Shown here in pieces: positions 52,453 to 62,256 of a stretch of DNA of 64,000 nt. Positions within the stretch are counted from its first letter, which is position 1. Every line of letters starts with the position of its first letter. Below the pieces are notes generated by a model, which saw nothing but the letters and a program-made list of their open reading frames with translations, did not search any database and was not told the origin of the DNA. Origin of the DNA: UBA1783 sp964449115 (GTDB lineage Bacteria; Bacillota_I; Bacilli_A; Erysipelotrichales; Erysipelotrichaceae). Location of the stretch: contig CAYUXW010000008.1 of the NCBI GenBank assembly GCA_964449115.1, forward strand, positions 1 through 64,000, read 5' to 3'. Both the position numbers and the translations under genes were made by a program.

Positions 52453-54170
52453 CTTATCTCCCCCTCTTCAGACTTCAATTGCGAAGAAAGAATCTCTTTA
52501 TATATCTTGGAATTTTCAGCAAGCTCTTTGTGACTTCCTCTATCTACAATTTCTCCATTTTCAACAACCAAAATTTCATCAGCATCTCTAACGGTCGATA
52601 CACGTTGAGCAACAATTGACACTCCCTTATCAGCTAATTTTTCTTTAATTGCTTTACGAATTTTCTTTTCCGTTGCATAGTCTAAGGCTGAAAAGCAATC
52701 ATCAAAAATATAATAATCCGTTTCTCTTATAAGACCACGAGCAATTGAAATTCTTTGTTTTTGCCCACCTGAAAAATTTACTGCGTTTTGAGCTATATAA
52801 GTATCCAAACCTTCTAAAGATTCTCTAAAAAAATCTCCCATTTGAACCAGATCCAAAACTTCCCAAATTTCTTGGTCAGTAGCATCTTTTTTACCTGTTT
52901 GAATATTTTCTCTAATACTGCCTGAAAATAGAAAACTTGTCTGAGGGATAAAAGTGATAGTTTTACTAATTTCTTCTTTAGTCAGAGTCTGAATGCTTTT
53001 ACCATTAATGCAGATGCGTCCTCTATATGCATCATAATCTCTCAGCATAAGCTTCAGTATCGTTGATTTTCCACTTCCTGTTGAGCCTATTATTGCTTTG
53101 GTTTCAGCTTTCCTCAAACTAAAATTTAAATTTCTTAAAGTAGCTCTACGAGAACCAGGATAGTAGAAATCAACATTATTTAAACTTATTGCTGACTCTT
53201 CTGACTGCTTAATATCTTCCTTAACTTTTATAAGTTCTTCTGTTAGTAAGACTTCTGAAATTCTATCAATCGAAACCTTTGATCTTGGAATAATAGTTAT
53301 AATTGAGGCGAACTGCTGAATATTGCTTAGACTGATGGTCGCATATTCAACAAGACCAATCAGAACACCAAGTTTTATTGTTCCCAGCTGTGCACGACTG
53401 CCACCGATAAATAAAATAGCTAAAATCAAAATATTAGTTATCAGCAATATTAAAGGACTTAATAGCATCATTGTTGATTCTGATTTAACATTTGCCTGAT
53501 ATGCTTCTTCTGTAGCTTTTTCAAACTCTCTAATTTCATAATCTGACTTATTAAAAGCTCTGATGACCCGAATTTCTCTGATATTTTCTCTAAACAGCTG
53601 GTTGATTTTATCAATAGAAAGACGTATATGCCCATATTGAGGCAAGGCTCTGGTTGTTAAATAAAACCCCAGCAAGAAAATAGCTGGAATGATAATCAGG
53701 ATAATCAGAGATAATCTAACATCCAGTGAAAACGATACTGCCAGTGCACCAATAACCGTGAGAGTAAGAGTGAAAATCTTTCTTAAAGATAAATCAATAA
53801 AATTAGAAACCTGTTTTACATCGTTCACTGTCCTTGTTATTAAAGTAGAATTTGAAAAACCAATTCTTGTTTCCTTGGAGAAATCAATAATTTTTTCAAA
53901 AAGATCTGCCCTCAAATCTCTTGATATGCCTGCGGTAACTCTTGTAAGAAAAAAGATCGAGATCATCAGTGAAACAATATTAAAGATTGTTGCCAAAAGC
54001 ATCAGCAAACCTCGATTAACAATGGCACTCATATCCTTTGCCATAAATCCAATATCAATTATATCCACCATAAAGCGTGGTATTGACAGCTGGCTAAAGA
54101 CCCAGAGACTGGCAAAGAAAAGCTGGCCAACGATTAATTTTGTATATTTTTTTGCATATTTCAATAACAT
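52449..54170 (-). CDS. Heterodimeric ABC exporter subunit (degenerate Walker B half)
   Basis: The 573-residue partner has six membrane segments and an ATPase domain: Walker A IGSTGSGKS, signature NFSGGQKQR, and Walker B YYIFDDCFSALD. In the last, the catalytic Glu is replaced by Asp, marking the degenerate half. The H-loop reads VAQRVSTVRD, with Gln instead of His, another sign of a degenerate site. It precedes and overlaps the other subunit by 4 bp. The substrate is unknown. Confidence 0.93.
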   Translation of the reverse strand: MLLKYAKKYTKLIVGQLFFASLWVFSQLSIPRFMVDIIDIGFMAKDMSAIVNRGLLMLLATIFNIVSLMISIFFLTRVTAGISRDLRADLFEKIIDFSKETRIGFSNSTLITRTVNDVKQVSNFIDLSLRKIFTLTLTVIGALAVSFSLDVRLSLIILIIIPAIFLLGFYLTTRALPQYGHIRLSIDKINQLFRENIREIRVIRAFNKSDYEIREFEKATEEAYQANVKSESTMMLLSPLILLITNILILAILFIGGSRAQLGTIKLGVLIGLVEYATISLSNIQQFASIITIIPRSKVSIDRISEVLLTEELIKVKEDIKQSEESAISLNNVDFYYPGSRRATLRNLNFSLRKAETKAIIGSTGSGKSTILKLMLRDYDAYRGRICINGKSIQTLTKEEISKTITFIPQTSFLFSGSIRENIQTGKKDATDQEIWEVLDLVQMGDFFRESLEGLDTYIAQNAVNFSGGQKQRISIARGLIRETDYYIFDDCFSALDYATEKKIRKAIKEKLADKGVSIVAQRVSTVRDADEILVVENGEIVDRGSHKELAENSKIYKEILSSQLKSEEGEIR

Positions 54171-54350
54171 GTTTCTTTCACCTTCATTATTTTAAAATTT
54201 TCTATTTTCTATTAAAGTAATTTAGCTATATCATCAAGGAAATAATTTCCCCAATGTAAGCAACATTATAGCAAACTTTCACTAAACAGGCCAACGGCAT
54301 CATTTAAGAGAGAACAGTATTATTAAATATTTTCTTTTCCATCAAAAGAA

Positions 54351-54375
54351 ATATCCACCCTTTCTGAGTGGATAT
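54351..54375 (-). terminator. Hairpin after the transketolase genes
   Basis: Perfect 8-bp stem ATATCCAC/GTGGATAT with a 9-nt loop, followed on the minus strand by TTTCTTTTG. It lies past the transketolase stop at 54410. Confidence 0.7.
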
Positions 54376-54409
54376 CTTCTTGTTTTATAAATCTGATTAT
54401 ATCTTAAGA

Positions 54410-55366
54410 TTACAACAATGATTCAATAGTGTTAACTAAATCTTTGCTGGTTAGATTGTATTCTTCCTGCAAGAACTCAGCTGTTCCAACCTGACCAAAA
54501 CGATCAGTTACGCCATGTCTTTTAAATACAACATTAACATTGTTTTCTGCCAGAACTTCTGCTACAGCAGAACCTAAACCACCGATTATGCTGTGGTTTT
54601 CAAAGGTAACTACAGCTTTTTTACCCTTAACTTCTGAAAGAATCAGTTCAACATCAAGAGGTTTGATAGTATAAATATCTACTACTTCTACAGATACTCC
54701 TTTTGCTTCTAACTCTTCAGCAGCATCTAGGGCATCGCTAAGAATCTGTCCGGCAGTAATTACTAGAACATCAGTTCCTTTTTTAACTACATTACCTTTT
54801 CCAAATACAAACTTTGAACCAGGTTCGTAGACATTTCTAACTGCTTTTCTATTAATTCTAATATACTTAATTCCCTCTTCACTGGCAGCCTGCTTAACAG
54901 CACATCTTAATTGTGTGACATCAGCAGGATCAACAATTACAGCATTAGGAATTGTTCTATATAAAGCGACATCCTCAAAACTGGTATGTGTTCCACCATT
55001 TGGACCAACAGTAAAGCCTGGGTCAGAACCATAGACATTGATAGTAGTTTTAGCATAAGCTCCAGATAAATAAATCTGGTCAAATACTCTTCTAGAAGCA
55101 AATGGTGTAAATGAGTGAACAAATGGCTTGAAACCTTCAATTGATAATCCAGAAGCCACACCAACCATGTTTGCTTCAGCAATACCAACATTGATAAATC
55201 TGTCTGGATGAGCTTTTTCAATTAAAGCTGAACCACTTGGAGAAGCCAAGTCAGAATCGATAAAAACTATTTTATCATCATCGTTCATTAATTCAGAAAC
55301 AGTTAAACAGAAAGTTGTACTTAGCTGTTCTCCTTTTTTGTTTCTATCTTCTACTAACTTAAACAT
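54410..55366 (-). CDS. Transketolase, C-terminal subunit
   Basis: The 318-residue protein carries the pyrimidine-binding and C-terminal domains of transketolase: FIDSDLASPSGSALIEK, RFINVGIAEANMVGVASGLS, and VDPADVTQLRCAVKQ, then TFENHSIIGGLGSAVAEVL. It is the second half of a split transketolase, overlapping the N-terminal subunit by one base. It follows an ascorbate-type PTS; the pair may process the pentulose phosphate derived from the sugar taken up. Confidence 0.92.
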   Translation of the reverse strand: MFKLVEDRNKKGEQLSTTFCLTVSELMNDDDKIVFIDSDLASPSGSALIEKAHPDRFINVGIAEANMVGVASGLSIEGFKPFVHSFTPFASRRVFDQIYLSGAYAKTTINVYGSDPGFTVGPNGGTHTSFEDVALYRTIPNAVIVDPADVTQLRCAVKQAASEEGIKYIRINRKAVRNVYEPGSKFVFGKGNVVKKGTDVLVITAGQILSDALDAAEELEAKGVSVEVVDIYTIKPLDVELILSEVKGKKAVVTFENHSIIGGLGSAVAEVLAENNVNVVFKRHGVTDRFGQVGTAEFLQEEYNLTSKDLVNTIESLL

Positions 55367-56214
55367 TAGGCTTCCTCCTTTTCAATAAATGCTTTCAGCT
55401 CTTTGACTGCTTCAGCAGCAGCCTCATTAATTGCGTCGTTATTAAATTTTACAGAGTGATTAGAGAACAAGTCTTCAAAGTACTTGATACCCTGACCTTT
55501 AATTGTATCTAACACTATGCAGACGGCCTTGTCTTTTACTCCCTTAAGTTCAGTAATTGCAGCATCAATTGCATCAATATCGCTTCCATCAACTCTTAGA
55601 GTTTTAAATCCAAAACTTTCCATTTTAGCTTTAAGATCATAATGGTTAATAATATCTTTGGTATAACCATCTAATTGTCTTTTGTTATCATCGATGATTA
55701 CGATACAGCTGTTAAGTTTCTTTTGCGCAATATACATAAACGCTTCCCAGCATTGGCCTTCATTTAATTCACCATCACCAACAATCATATATGTATAGGC
55801 ATTATTTCCTTTTAACTTTTGACCTGTTGCAATACCAGCAGCAATGCTTGTTCCCTGACCTAGAGATCCTGTAGTTGCATCAACACCAGGTGTCAGGTTT
55901 CTATCAGGATGTGAAGGCAAAATTGTTCCACCTTCATTTAAAGTCATTAACACTTCTTTTGGGAAAAATCCCATTTCAGCCAGTGCACTGTACCATGCTG
56001 GTCCAGCATGTCCTTTTGAAAGAACGATCATATCGCGATCTTCTTTCTTTGGATTTTTTGGATCTACATTAAGATGTTTACCATATAACACAGCAAATAA
56101 TTCCACAATTGACATCGAGCCACCTATATGTCCATAGCCACGATGCATTAGCATTTCTAAAACGTCAAGACGAATTTTTGCTGCTAATAATTTTAAATTT
56201 TTATTCTTATTCAT
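55366..56214 (-). CDS. Transketolase, N-terminal subunit
   Basis: The 282-residue protein has the thiamine diphosphate-binding domain. GHIGGSMSIVELFAVLYGKHL and SKGHAGPAWYSALAEMG lie early, and the metal/diphosphate motif GDGELNEGQCWEAFMY and IVIDDNKRQLDG lie later. Split transketolases of this kind are common in Bacillota and archaea. A strong terminator hairpin separates it from the PTS genes upstream, so it may be attenuated relative to them. Confidence 0.93.
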   Translation of the reverse strand: MNKNKNLKLLAAKIRLDVLEMLMHRGYGHIGGSMSIVELFAVLYGKHLNVDPKNPKKEDRDMIVLSKGHAGPAWYSALAEMGFFPKEVLMTLNEGGTILPSHPDRNLTPGVDATTGSLGQGTSIAAGIATGQKLKGNNAYTYMIVGDGELNEGQCWEAFMYIAQKKLNSCIVIIDDNKRQLDGYTKDIINHYDLKAKMESFGFKTLRVDGSDIDAIDAAITELKGVKDKAVCIVLDTIKGQGIKYFEDLFSNHSVKFNNDAINEAAAEAVKELKAFIEKEEA

Positions 56215-56238
56215 ATTTTTTCCTCTACCTTTCTAAAA

Positions 56239-56261
56239 AAGAGGCGGGTTTTCCGCCTCTT
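56239..56261 (-). terminator. Terminator between PTS and transketolase genes
   Basis: Perfect 9-bp GC-rich stem AAGAGGCGG/CCGCCTCTT with a 5-nt loop, followed on the minus strand by TTTTAG. It divides the PTS genes from the split transketolase genes. Confidence 0.85.
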
Positions 56262-56287
56262 ATAAGTCAATAGCTTTTAGAAGGTTT

Positions 56288-56596
56288 TTATACTCCTATA
56301 CGGATTTCATCGCCTTCCACTTCAAAGGCAGCTTTTAGTTTTTCCTCAAGTTCGACTTTTGACATTATTTTGTCAAGTACGATAATTCTTGGATAATTTT
56401 TTAATTGTGGATAAATATCTTTCCCTACAACAAACAGGTCTGCTGAGTTGACGTTAACTTCTGATAGAGAAGTGTGTTCGCAAACAACTCCTTCTTTTCC
56501 TAGTTTTTTCAATATAGAGTTGACATTAAGTTGGACCATCATTGAACTTCCAAGTCCATTTCCACAACAGCACATAATTTTTCTAATTACAGCCAT
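56288..56596 (-). CDS. PTS IIB component, ascorbate (SgaB/UlaB) type
   Basis: The 102-residue protein carries the phosphorylation-site loop MCCCGNGLGSSMMVQLNV, with Cys11 the likely phosphocysteine. This is the CGxGxGSS motif of lactose/ascorbate-type IIB domains. It is co-transcribed with the SgaT-type IIC and IIA genes upstream. Confidence 0.9.
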   Translation of the reverse strand: MAVIRKIMCCCGNGLGSSMMVQLNVNSILKKLGKEGVVCEHTSLSEVNVNSADLFVVGKDIYPQLKNYPRIIVLDKIMSKVELEEKLKAAFEVEGDEIRIGV

Positions 56597-56611
56597 ATTT
56601 ATTTCCTTGAA

Positions 56612-58003
56612 TTATTTCTTTTTAGAAACTAATGATAATGCGATTGGTGCTAAGTATACCAATACACAGATAACTAATAATGGCATACCCTTAACTGCGT
56701 TAGCGATATTACCAAATACTAGAGCCATCCATGAGAAGTCAGCATCTGAGAATGTAGTATTAGCGAAACCTAAGTTTCCAAATACTGGCATAACAATTGC
56801 TGGTAAGAAAGTGATTAATAAGCCGTGAACGAATGATCCAACAACAGCACCTTTTAATCCACCTTCAGCATTACCGAAGACACCTGCAGAAGCTCCACAG
56901 AAGAAGTGAGGAACTACACCAGGAAGAATCATAGCAATAGCAATACCTGCATTATTCATAAGACCTAATACTAATAGTCCAACGATACCACCTAAGAATG
57001 ATACTAAGAAACCAATTAGAACTGCATTTGGTGCATATGGATATACAACTGGACAGTCAATAGCTGGAATAGCACCAGGAACAAGTTTTTCAGCAATACC
57101 CTTAAACGCTGGAACCATTTCACCAACAATTAAACGTACACCTGATAAGATAATGTAGATTGCTCCAGAGAAGCTTAAACCTTTAGTAATAGCCCAAACA
57201 GCCCAGTGGATTTTTGTTTCACCAGCAACTAATAAGTCACCTAAGTTACCAAATTGAGCTGGATCAGCATCTAAGATTCCTCTTCCTACTGCGATTGCTG
57301 TAACAACTACAAAGAATACAACCATTGTTAGACCGATAGAAACTGTTGTGTCTCTCAAGAATGTTAATCTTTGAGGGAAGTTGATTTCTTCAGTTGATTT
57401 TGAGCCTTTGAATAATTTACCAATCTGAGCACTTACCCAGTAGCCGAATCCACCAAAGTGTCCAAAGCCTAACTCGTCAGTTTCAACAATTTTTTCCATT
57501 GTTGACTGTAAGAACCAAGGTGAGAAAGCACTAACAAACGCTAATAAACATCCACCAGCGATGTATAGTGGTAATCCTTCCAAGCCTCCAACACTCAGTA
57601 CAACAGCAATCATACATGCCATATAAAGTGAGTGGTGACCAGTTAAGAAAATGAAATTCATTTTTGAGAATCTAGCCAATACAACGTTAAGGATTAGACC
57701 TAACACCATGATATAAGATGTAGCTAAACCGAAATCTTTAAGTGCTAAAGCAACAACAGCTTCATTGTTTGGAACAACACCGTGCATATTAAATGCATAG
57801 TTAAACAGTTCTCCAAAAGCATTTAATGAGCCGCCTGTCAAGAAGCCAGCACCTGCAGATAATACTAAGAATCCGACGATAGTTTTGACAGTACCTCTAA
57901 CTACGTCCTCAATAGGTTTGCCTTGCAGTACAAGACCTAAGAGTGCCATGATACCAACAAGCATTGCTGGAGTAGCAAGGATATTAAGAATAAAATCTAA
58001 CAT
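56612..58003 (-). CDS. PTS IIC component, ascorbate (SgaT/UlaA) family
   Basis: The 463-residue protein of about eleven membrane segments matches UlaA/SgaT (PF03611): LGLVLQGKPIEDVVRGTVKTIVGFLVLSAG at the start, GHHSLYMACM, LPLYIAGG, and VPHFFCGASAGVFGNAEGGLKGA. It imports and, with IIB and IIA, phosphorylates its substrate. The substrate may be ascorbate or a related pentitol/pentose; the adjacent transketolase suggests the product enters pentose phosphate metabolism. Confidence 0.92.
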   Translation of the reverse strand: MLDFILNILATPAMLVGIMALLGLVLQGKPIEDVVRGTVKTIVGFLVLSAGAGFLTGGSLNAFGELFNYAFNMHGVVPNNEAVVALALKDFGLATSYIMVLGLILNVVLARFSKMNFIFLTGHHSLYMACMIAVVLSVGGLEGLPLYIAGGCLLAFVSAFSPWFLQSTMEKIVETDELGFGHFGGFGYWVSAQIGKLFKGSKSTEEINFPQRLTFLRDTTVSIGLTMVVFFVVVTAIAVGRGILDADPAQFGNLGDLLVAGETKIHWAVWAITKGLSFSGAIYIILSGVRLIVGEMVPAFKGIAEKLVPGAIPAIDCPVVYPYAPNAVLIGFLVSFLGGIVGLLVLGLMNNAGIAIAMILPGVVPHFFCGASAGVFGNAEGGLKGAVVGSFVHGLLITFLPAIVMPVFGNLGFANTTFSDADFSWMALVFGNIANAVKGMPLLVICVLVYLAPIALSLVSKKK

Positions 58004-58029
58004 ATTAACCTCCTTTAATTTATAGATTT

Positions 58030-58485
58030 TTATTGAGCATCAGCATGAGATACGAACAATTCGTAAATTTCTTTTGCTGATGTTGCCTCCAAAAATTTTT
58101 GTTCATTCTCTGGATCTCCAAAGATACTAGAGATTGCGACCATTCCTGTCATGTGCGCAGTTGAATCAACAGCACATAAACCAATCAACACTCTTACCTT
58201 ATCTTTTTCTTCCGAGAAAGCAACTGGTTCTTTTAATAAAACACATGACAACATTGTTTTATAAACAATATCATCATTGCCTGAAGCATGAATTAAAGCC
58301 ATATGATCACTCAATACATAATATGGTCCATATGCTTCTGTTGCCTTCAATACAGCATCTTCATACTTTTCAGAGCATGCTCCATCTTTTACCAATAGAT
58401 CAACCGATACATGAATTGCTTCTTTCCAGTCCTTTACAGAATCTAGAATTACACAATTTTTCTTGCTTATTAGCTCTCTAATCAT
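58030..58485 (-). CDS. PTS IIA component, mannitol/fructose/ascorbate type
   Basis: The 151-residue protein has the IIA fold of the PTS_EIIA_2 family. The phosphohistidine is in HMALIHASG (His66), and a second conserved region is EPVAFSEEKDKVRVLIGLCAVD. It is the first gene of the PTS operon. The 200-bp upstream gap has strong AT runs, with a TATAAT-like element but no clear operator. Confidence 0.9.
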   Translation of the reverse strand: MIRELISKKNCVILDSVKDWKEAIHVSVDLLVKDGACSEKYEDAVLKATEAYGPYYVLSDHMALIHASGNDDIVYKTMLSCVLLKEPVAFSEEKDKVRVLIGLCAVDSTAHMTGMVAISSIFGDPENEQKFLEATSAKEIYELFVSHADAQ

Positions 58486-58714
58486 TTTTCCTCCTTTTTA
58501 AACAAGTAAATTTTTGTTTTTATTATAACTCAGTTATATAATTTTACCATTTGACTTTTTCAGTGTCAATAAAATATTGTGAAATTGTGTGAAGGCTATG
58601 TTTTTTTGGCTTTTAAAATTTTCATTTTTTCACTCTTTATTATTTATAAATTGGTTAATATAAAAATTATCATCTTACATCAACACTGAATATTAAACAT
58701 TAAAACAGCAAGAA

Positions 58715-60424
58715 TCACGCTATAATCTTATGACCTTTTTCAATAGCTTCCATTGCTTCTGTTTTACTGCCAGTAGTAGAAAGTATTGAGAATGCAATGT
58801 TTACAATATGGTCTGATATTCTCTGCAATGAAAACAGCACAGAATAAATAGATTTTGATACTTCAACAGGATACATGCCAGAACCTAAGCGATGCACATG
58901 TTCTTCACGTGTTGAAGAAATAAGATTTTCAATTTCTTTGTGAAGATATCCTATTTTTTCTAAATTATCTATTTCACGCAAGGTGAATGTCTCAAATCCC
59001 AAGTCAAACATTTTACTGATAAGTTCATAGATATCATTAAGTTCGCTTTTGGTCTGCTCTAAAAACTTCACCTCTTTTTGCTTCATATAATTAGTTTCTT
59101 TGATTATCAGCACCGCATAGTCTCCCAGACGCTCAATATCGTTAGCTACATGATGTAAGCCACCAATCAATTTTTCATCATCACTAGATTCAGTGATCGA
59201 TGAAATCTTAATTAAAAAGCTGGTAATCTCACCTGTCAAAAAGTCTATACGATACTCAACATCAGCGATTTCTTTACTTTCACTCATATCTTCATTTACC
59301 AGTGAAGCGAAAGAACGAGCAATATTCTTCCTTGCAAGAAGTAACATGTAATGCAATTCCTTCAGTGCCTGTTCAATAGCAACAGCTGGAGTCTGCAAAA
59401 AGCTCTCATCAATATATAACAATTCTTTCATCTTCTCTTCTTTGTCTTTTATCATTTTTGTCACTAAGTTAACCAGTGGATCAATTAATAAGAGTAAAAT
59501 CAAAGTATAAATCAAATTATAAAGCAAATTAAATGTTGCCAGACTGAACTGATGGTTTCCAGAAAACATAACCTCGAACATATTAACTATCGGATCTCTA
59601 AAAATTGACAATATAATAGAAAATGCTACCGCTCCAATTACACTGGTAAGCGCATGGAACAAGGCAATTCGTTTTCCGTTGGCATTTGTAGTAAGGGAAG
59701 CCATAATTCCATCACTGACAGTTCCGATATTGGCACCCATTACCAAATAAAATGACTGGTCAACATTTTGAATAATTCCTGTAGCCAAGAAGGTAATAAA
59801 AACACCAGTTGCTGCTGTTGATGATTGTATAATGCCTGCAAACAAAACACCTAATATCACCAACAAAACTGGGTTGTGCATAATTTCATATTTAAATACT
59901 TTAGAAAGTCCAATACATAAGGGCGAATCTGCTCCACCGATAGCTACTTCCATAACCTCAAGACCAATAAATAGCATTCCAAATCCTATTAATAATGGTG
60001 CTAAATTATTAAGTTTTTCATTGTCTGTAGAATAAACAATTAAAACACCAATAAATGCTAAGGATGAAAAAACATAACTTATGTTAAAACCACCCTTACT
60101 GAGACCTGACATTGCAAACATAAAGGCTGTAAGTGTAGTTCCTACTTTGGCACCTAAGACAAACCCTGAACCCTGCTTAACTGTTACAATGTTAGCGTGA
60201 GCAAGACCAATTGTCATAATTGATGTAGCTGAAGAAGATTGAGCAAGTATAGTAGCTATTATTCCGACTCCATAATTTATAAAACTGTTAACATCAATTT
60301 TTCTGAAAAAATTACGTATTCCTGACCCCGAACTTTTTTCCAGGCCCAAGCCCATCTGTTTCATACCGAACATGAATACAGCGGCTCCTCCTAACATGAG
60401 CAGTAAATCCATTAATATATCCAT
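58715..60424 (-). CDS. Na/Pi cotransporter with C-terminal PhoU domain
   Basis: The 569-residue protein has two Na/Pi-cotransporter repeats in the first ~310 residues: GAAVFMFGMKQMGLGLE, then ATILAQSSSATSIMTIGL and AGIIQSSTAATGVFITFLATG (the QSSSATS-type motifs). A cytoplasmic PhoU-like helical domain follows (about 345-560), with YLHKEIENLISSTREEHVHRL and RISDHIVNIAFS. It likely imports phosphate or regulates it. AGGAG precedes the ATG; single gene. Confidence 0.92.
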   Translation of the reverse strand: MDILMDLLLMLGGAAVFMFGMKQMGLGLEKSSGSGIRNFFRKIDVNSFINYGVGIIATILAQSSSATSIMTIGLAHANIVTVKQGSGFVLGAKVGTTLTAFMFAMSGLSKGGFNISYVFSSLAFIGVLIVYSTDNEKLNNLAPLLIGFGMLFIGLEVMEVAIGGADSPLCIGLSKVFKYEIMHNPVLLVILGVLFAGIIQSSTAATGVFITFLATGIIQNVDQSFYLVMGANIGTVSDGIMASLTTNANGKRIALFHALTSVIGAVAFSIILSIFRDPIVNMFEVMFSGNHQFSLATFNLLYNLIYTLILLLLIDPLVNLVTKMIKDKEEKMKELLYIDESFLQTPAVAIEQALKELHYMLLLARKNIARSFASLVNEDMSESKEIADVEYRIDFLTGEITSFLIKISSITESSDDEKLIGGLHHVANDIERLGDYAVLIIKETNYMKQKEVKFLEQTKSELNDIYELISKMFDLGFETFTLREIDNLEKIGYLHKEIENLISSTREEHVHRLGSGMYPVEVSKSIYSVLFSLQRISDHIVNIAFSILSTTGSKTEAMEAIEKGHKIIA

Positions 60425-60636
60425 TTTACTTCTCCTTTACTTTTCCCTTACATTTATTTTACATCTTATTTTAAAAATTTCCATATGTATACTTTTATTT
60501 TTAAAATATATCGAAAAACAGTAATTTTTTTATTAAATTTTTATTTAATAGTATAGTAAGGAAAATAAAAAAAACTATTATTTTACACCCGCTAACTTAT
60601 AAATTTTAGACATTTTTTATCCTCTTTAAAACATCT

Positions 60637-61254
60637 TTACATAAACTGATCTTTAACTTCATCCCAAATTTCTAATAAACACTTACCATCAAATACATTC
60701 ATACTTAATGCATAAAAAGGATAATCAAATCTTCTTTCATGCCCTAAATATCCAATTATTAAATCTTCCTGCAAGCTTACAACACAATCTTTACCATTGT
60801 ATTCAAACTCTACAACATTACTATTTTCTTCTATTCTCTCTAAAACAATTTCAGTTAAAGTCTTATGATTAATTGCGAAATCTTCTATAATCATATTTGA
60901 AAAACCACTAATGTCTTCTATTAAATAACAATATGGGATATTTTCTTCACTATGATAAAAAATAATATCCTGAGTAATTCTATCCAAATCTACCTGACTA
61001 CCATACACTTCAAACTCATCAGAAACATCTAGTCTTTTTATTAAATCAAAAACAATTGCATAATGTTGTCCAAAAAGTCTAAAATATCGACATCCAGCTT
61101 GTATTATCTTGCTTATCTTATCTTCTAAAATATTTAAATCACCATTTGCAAAATGCCAGATAATAAAACACTTTAGCGGAGATTTAAACTCTATATTTTT
61201 ACACTTATAATCTACAATTATAAAATTACTTGTTACAAATTTTTTCATAAACAT
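60637..61254 (-). CDS. Unknown protein coupled to a HIRAN-domain gene
   Basis: From the ATG at 61254 it has about 205 residues, overlapping the HIRAN gene stop as TGATG (a coupled start). It starts with FMKKFVTSNFIIVDYKCKNIEF and has GCRYFRLFGQHYAIVFDLIKRL near residue 60. Its C-terminus, CVVSLQEDLIIGYLGHERRFDYPFYALSMN, is beta-rich. No membrane segment. I do not recognise a family. Coupling implies a shared function with the HIRAN protein. Confidence 0.6.
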   Translation of the reverse strand: MFMKKFVTSNFIIVDYKCKNIEFKSPLKCFIIWHFANGDLNILEDKISKIIQAGCRYFRLFGQHYAIVFDLIKRLDVSDEFEVYGSQVDLDRITQDIIFYHSEENIPYCYLIEDISGFSNMIIEDFAINHKTLTEIVLERIEENSNVVEFEYNGKDCVVSLQEDLIIGYLGHERRFDYPFYALSMNVFDGKCLLEIWDEVKDQFM

Positions 61255-61655
61255 CAATCACAAAGATATATTTTCATCTTTATTTTTAACCAAACTCCAC
61301 GCATTTCTTTATCAGAAACTTTTCCATATATTTTTTTGTTCGCATCCATAAGATTTGAAAGTATGATATTGTCATTTTTTGGAACATATCCAATCTTCTC
61401 ATTTCTTTCTGTAAAAACCATAATACTTGCTTGATCGTTTTCATTATCTAAATTTCTTAAAAAAATCAGCTTATCACCTATTTGAATTTGTGATTCTATT
61501 TTTTCAAGTCCTTCTATTTTACTAGTTTTTGCGACAAGTGTTTCCAAAAGAAATATTTCTCTTTGAAATGGTTTAGGAATATCAAAATTATCATTTCTAG
61601 AATGTAACGTTTTAATTAATTTATAATCATCTTTCTTTTTTTCAATATTACTCAT
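61254..61655 (-). CDS. Small HIRAN-domain protein
   Basis: Residues about 30-130 match the HIRAN domain: LVAKTSKIEGLEKIESQIQIGDKLIFLRN, then IMVFTERNEKIGYVPKNDNIILSNLMDANKKIYGKV and WLKIKMKIYLCD. HIRAN domains bind DNA 3' ends in SWI2/SNF2 proteins and occur as single-domain bacterial proteins. The 133-residue protein is first in a two-gene unit with an unknown partner. Confidence 0.8.
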   Translation of the reverse strand: MSNIEKKKDDYKLIKTLHSRNDNFDIPKPFQREIFLLETLVAKTSKIEGLEKIESQIQIGDKLIFLRNLDNENDQASIMVFTERNEKIGYVPKNDNIILSNLMDANKKIYGKVSDKEMRGVWLKIKMKIYLCD

Positions 61656-61741
61656 AACTATTTTCCTAGTAAAAGTATAAAACTTATCAATTATATTTTA
61701 AATTCCCATTCGGTCATATTTATATTAACTATACCTTATAT

Positions 61742-62130
61742 TTACCTTTTAATTTGCGGAATAAAGCGCTCATAGTCATTCTGCATTCTTTTTAATATTA
61801 CTGCTCTGATATTTTCCAATTTCAGAATCATAACCTCAGAAGTCAAATCTGTTTTACTAAGAGTAAAAATATCTTTTCTAAGTAAATTTTTGAGCATTAA
61901 TTTTACTAAGCATAAATATTGAAGTTTTTTGCCCCATATGGCATTTTTCTTCAATAAGTTTTCTCCTATATATTAAATCATCACAAAATAATTCAGAGCA
62001 TCGAAAAGAGCATTTTTTACAATTTGTTTGTAATAACTTAACTTTTTATTTTTAATTATGTTTATTCCACTTAGCCCACTATACAACTTACTTGTTGTAT
62101 TCATGCTTACATCACAATGTAAAGTAAGCA
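61742..62130 (-). pseudogene. Decayed gene with frameshift
   Basis: From a TTG at 61954 (ATAGGAG upstream) a 70-codon frame ends LENIRAVILKRMQNDYERFIPQIKR. In a second frame just upstream is a cysteine-rich stretch, NCKKCSFRC, SELFCDDLIYRRKLIEEK, then KINAQKFT-stop. Joined by one frameshift these would read as one protein, so I call a decayed gene. The family is not recognised. Confidence 0.5.
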
Positions 62131-62145
62131 CTAATGCAACAAACA

Positions 62146-62256
62146 TTAACGATAAATTTCAAATAACAAATAGGATTTACCACATCGCCTTATTCCAGTT
62201 ATAACCTTTATTATTCCGTTTTCTTTTCTGTCAATTAATCTCTCAGGATATAGTTC
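62146..62256 (-). pseudogene. Fragment of AAA-type ATP-binding protein
   Basis: A 36-codon stretch reads ELYPERLIDRKENGIIKVI followed by TGIRRCGKSYLLFEIYR. It carries the P-loop GIRRCGKS typical of the DUF4143-type AAA ATPases. Stops lie on both sides, and no other part of the gene is present. It shows turnover of mobile or accessory DNA here. Confidence 0.8.
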
